Positions 62,200-64,000 of a stretch of 64,000 nt of DNA are shown here, piece by piece; position 1 is the first letter of the stretch; every line of letters begins with the position of its first letter. The DNA is from an uncultured Lachnospiraceae bacterium (GTDB lineage Bacteria > Bacillota > Clostridia > Lachnospirales > Lachnospiraceae): NCBI GenBank assembly GCA_902493385.1, contig CABUPO010000003.1, positions 241,831 to 305,830 on the forward strand. The letters run 5' to 3'. The notes beneath the pieces are model-generated. The model was not told the origin of the DNA. It ran no database searches and worked only from the letters and a program-made list of their open reading frames with translations. A program made the position numbers and the translations under genes.

Positions 62200-62739
62200 T
62201 TATACTTTTGGCGTTCCATTTACAAATGCATTCTGCTTCAGCTTTTTTCTTGCCCACTCGTCTGTATGTGTAATGAAACGAGCCGGATTCCCAGCATAAA
62301 TAGAATTATCGGGAATACTCCCTGAGACAACGCTGCCAGCTCCAATAATACAATTGTTGCCAATATTCGTGCCGGGCAAAATAAACGTGCGGGCTCCGAT
62401 AAAGCAATCTCTGCCAATATGGATTTCTTTTAAAAACTGAACCTCATAATCATGTTTGGTTTCCCCTATTGCTAAAAGACCGCACTCTATTGAAAAATCA
62501 TGTGTCAATAAAGTCGTTCCTTTTGCGATAACTGTATTTTCACCCACAAAAATTTTGTTTGGTTCTGTCAAATCAAAATCCACATCATAATTAATATACT
62601 TTGGTTTCCCAGTGAAAACTACACCGCAATCACGAAAATATCGATAAGATACGTTCCTATATCTCTCATTACTGATAAATTTCCACAGTCTTAGCGTTTT
62701 AGCTCGGAACAATAACCCAAGACGCTTAATTTTATTCAT
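62200..62739 (-). CDS. Hexapeptide-repeat acyltransferase
   Basis: The 179-residue protein has imperfect hexapeptide repeats from about residue 60 on (GENTVIAKGTTLLTHDF, IGRDCFIGARTFILPGTNIGNNCIIGAGSVVSGSIPDN, each cited in part) and ends with YAGNPARFIT, the left-handed beta-helix of serine or sugar O-acetyltransferases. It probably acetylates a sugar of the repeat unit. It lies ten bases after a glycosyltransferase gene. The donor (acetyl-CoA) is assumed from the family. Confidence 0.85.
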   Translation of the reverse strand: MNKIKRLGLLFRAKTLRLWKFISNERYRNVSYRYFRDCGVVFTGKPKYINYDVDFDLTEPNKIFVGENTVIAKGTTLLTHDFSIECGLLAIGETKHDYEVQFLKEIHIGRDCFIGARTFILPGTNIGNNCIIGAGSVVSGSIPDNSIYAGNPARFITHTDEWARKKLKQNAFVNGTPKV

Positions 62740-62748
62740 ACATTCATC

Positions 62749-63894
62749 TCACTTTCCATCAAGTATGGACGTATAGATTTCTCTCATTTGTTTATGTGAA
62801 ACCGCAACATCAAATTGTCCTGCCATTTCATAACATGAATTTTTCATACTCTTACGCAAATCTGCGTCAGAGAGAGCTAAAATTGCATTCTTATATGCTT
62901 CTTCATCATAAGGAGAGCATAAATAGCCTGTTTCTCCTTGAACAACATAGTCCTTGATTCCCTGCACCTCTGTGCCCACCAACGGAATACCAGCACACAA
63001 AGACTGAATACCCGCCAAACCAAGTCCCTCACGGACTGACGGAATTGCTCCTATATCAGAACAGTGCATAATCTCCGGAATATCGTTTCTGTGCCCAAGC
63101 AACAGTAAATTGACGCCACAATCTTGTGCAAGCTTCTCTAACATTTCTGCAAAACCAGAGCCGGCAACTTCACGACCACATATAACATAACAATAGTCAT
63201 CCTTATTTTCGATTTTTCCTAATGCTTTAATAATAATTTGATGATTCTTTCTCGCAGATAATTCACCAACGCTTAAAACAATAATTTTATCTCTAGGAAT
63301 ACCAAGACTGCGTTTATAACTGTTTACGTCAATATCCGCCTTATGATACATCTCAGTATCTACGCCTACACCGTTAATCTTTCTAACGTCTTTACAACAC
63401 ATTCTTTTTGCATTTGCAAAGTCTTCTCTGTTAATTGTAATTATAGTATCTGTAAATAACGAGGCAAATTTTTCAAAGCAATAATAAACCAGCCATTGTT
63501 TTTTAGACGATAGATGCGTAAAAGATAATCCATGCGTGGTATAAATCACCTTTGCGCCCTTTTTCCGGAAATCTTTTGCAGCTAATCGTGTAATAAACCC
63601 TGCAATAGGCGTATGGCAATGTATTACATCAAAACAGTCTCTTTTCAGCAATTGTCTGATGCTGCGATACGCCTCCATATTTTCCTTTGCAAACGGATTT
63701 TTACTTGAAAATCCTATTTGATAAAATGTTATATCCCTGCTGCGCAACTCTTCTTGATGATTTTCTCCCAATATAACTTCTGCATTAGCAGCAAAAGATA
63801 CTTCGTAACCAAGTTCCTTCAGCACTTCAATATCATTCCAAAGAAATCCTGAAAAACCTATGAGGTTAGCTACTATTAATGCTTTCTTCCTCAT
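62749..63894 (-). CDS. GT4-type glycosyltransferase
   Basis: The 381-residue GT-B enzyme has an N-terminal Rossmann start (KALIVANLIGFSGFLWNDIEVL in part), DVIHCHTPIAGFI, VIYTTHGLSF, VLSVGELSARKNHQ and the donor-site VREGLGLAGIQSLCAGIPLVGTEVQG (in part) with the E-x7-E pattern. It belongs to the CapM/EpsD-like group of family 4, which extends lipid-linked sugars at the cytoplasmic face. It starts two bases after the stop of the partial gene at the window edge. Confidence 0.92.
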   Translation of the reverse strand: MRKKALIVANLIGFSGFLWNDIEVLKELGYEVSFAANAEVILGENHQEELRSRDITFYQIGFSSKNPFAKENMEAYRSIRQLLKRDCFDVIHCHTPIAGFITRLAAKDFRKKGAKVIYTTHGLSFTHLSSKKQWLVYYCFEKFASLFTDTIITINREDFANAKRMCCKDVRKINGVGVDTEMYHKADIDVNSYKRSLGIPRDKIIVLSVGELSARKNHQIIIKALGKIENKDDYCYVICGREVAGSGFAEMLEKLAQDCGVNLLLLGHRNDIPEIMHCSDIGAIPSVREGLGLAGIQSLCAGIPLVGTEVQGIKDYVVQGETGYLCSPYDEEAYKNAILALSDADLRKSMKNSCYEMAGQFDVAVSHKQMREIYTSILDGK

Positions 63895-63896
63895 TT

Positions 63897-64000
63897 TTAT
63901 CCTTCCATCTGCTCAGCAATATCCGCATCCACAATCTCTTCACCGGTCCTGCCCTTAAGCTGCTCCATGCTCGCCTCGCTCAAACCATTATTCACTTCAG
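63897..64000 (-). CDS. C-terminal end of a gene cut by the window edge, possibly a sugar phosphate transferase
   Basis: Only the last 34 codons are visible, ending DADIAEQMEG at TAA 63897. The stretch (NNGLSEASMEQLKG) is reminiscent of the tail of initiating phosphoglycosyl transferases in capsule loci (G-I/L-S-x-x-x-A-T/S-M). Its place upstream of the first glycosyltransferase fits such a role, but the fragment is too short to be sure. Confidence 0.35.
   Translation of the reverse strand, partial: EVNNGLSEASMEQLKGRTGEEIVDADIAEQMEG

Noticed and set aside
1..64000. CRISPR arrays, tRNA or rRNA genes, IS elements, prophage
   Set aside because: No regularly spaced repeats, no TTCGA-type tRNA arms with cloverleaf, no transposase or phage structural genes were found in any frame.

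Overview
The window looks like a chromosomal segment of a spore-forming, xylan-using gut-type Firmicute, most likely Lachnospiraceae (Clostridia). The evidence is a spoIIGA-sigE pair, sigG, codY, split transketolase genes, AT-rich intergenic DNA with good sigma-A promoters and GGAGG ribosome binding sites, and a large non-cellulosomal xylan locus of Lachnospiraceae style. No tRNA, rRNA, CRISPR array, IS element or prophage was seen. Almost all genes lie on the minus strand; the exceptions are a sensor kinase/binding-protein pair and one GH43 gene.

Layout. 1-7.6 kb: an SSF symporter running off the left edge, an AzgA-type purine permease, a cytoplasmic GH27 enzyme, split transketolase, araD (pentose entry into the pentose phosphate pathway) and an SNF-family symporter. 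7.9-11.3 kb (+): a hybrid sensor kinase with a lipoprotein solute-binding protein. 11.4-14.4 kb: an ECF sigma factor, a membrane protein and an ABC-2 exporter. 14.5-23.7 kb: a conserved housekeeping block, tsf-rpsB, codY, topA, dprA, yifB, nrdR, ylmC and sigG.

23.8-44.2 kb: a ~20 kb glucuronoxylan locus. In transcription order (minus) it holds a membrane-anchored carbohydrate-binding/solute-binding fusion, a permease pair, an NHL-TPR membrane protein, a YIP1 protein, a DUF5696 lipoprotein, a second permease pair, a second solute-binding lipoprotein behind a structured leader, then GH10 xylanase, GH3 beta-xylosidase and GH67 alpha-glucuronidase. A GH43 enzyme is divergent. None of the glycosidases has a signal peptide, so the cell apparently imports large (glucurono)xylo-oligosaccharides and finishes them inside, feeding pentoses to enzymes such as those at 3.6-6.1 kb. 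No ATPase is encoded in the locus. It sits between sigE and sigG, which are normally adjacent.

44.3-48.4 kb: sigE, spoIIGA, a small toxin-antitoxin pair and an S66 peptidase. 48.4-52.9 kb: a folate operon folC-folE-folP followed by a three-enzyme fusion FolB-FolK-prephenate dehydratase. 53.1-64 kb: a capsule/exopolysaccharide cluster with two pairs of pyruvyl transferase plus Fe-S reductase-like protein, UDP-galactopyranose mutase, flippase, polymerase and glycosyltransferases. One Fe-S gene carries a 9-G run that could make it phase variable.

Most notable: the composite two-permease-pair importer with its accessory proteins, the FolB-FolK-PheA fusion, the poly-G tract, the xylan locus splitting sigE from sigG, and the structured leader at 30.6-30.75 kb. 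All family assignments are from reading motifs; no database search was run.
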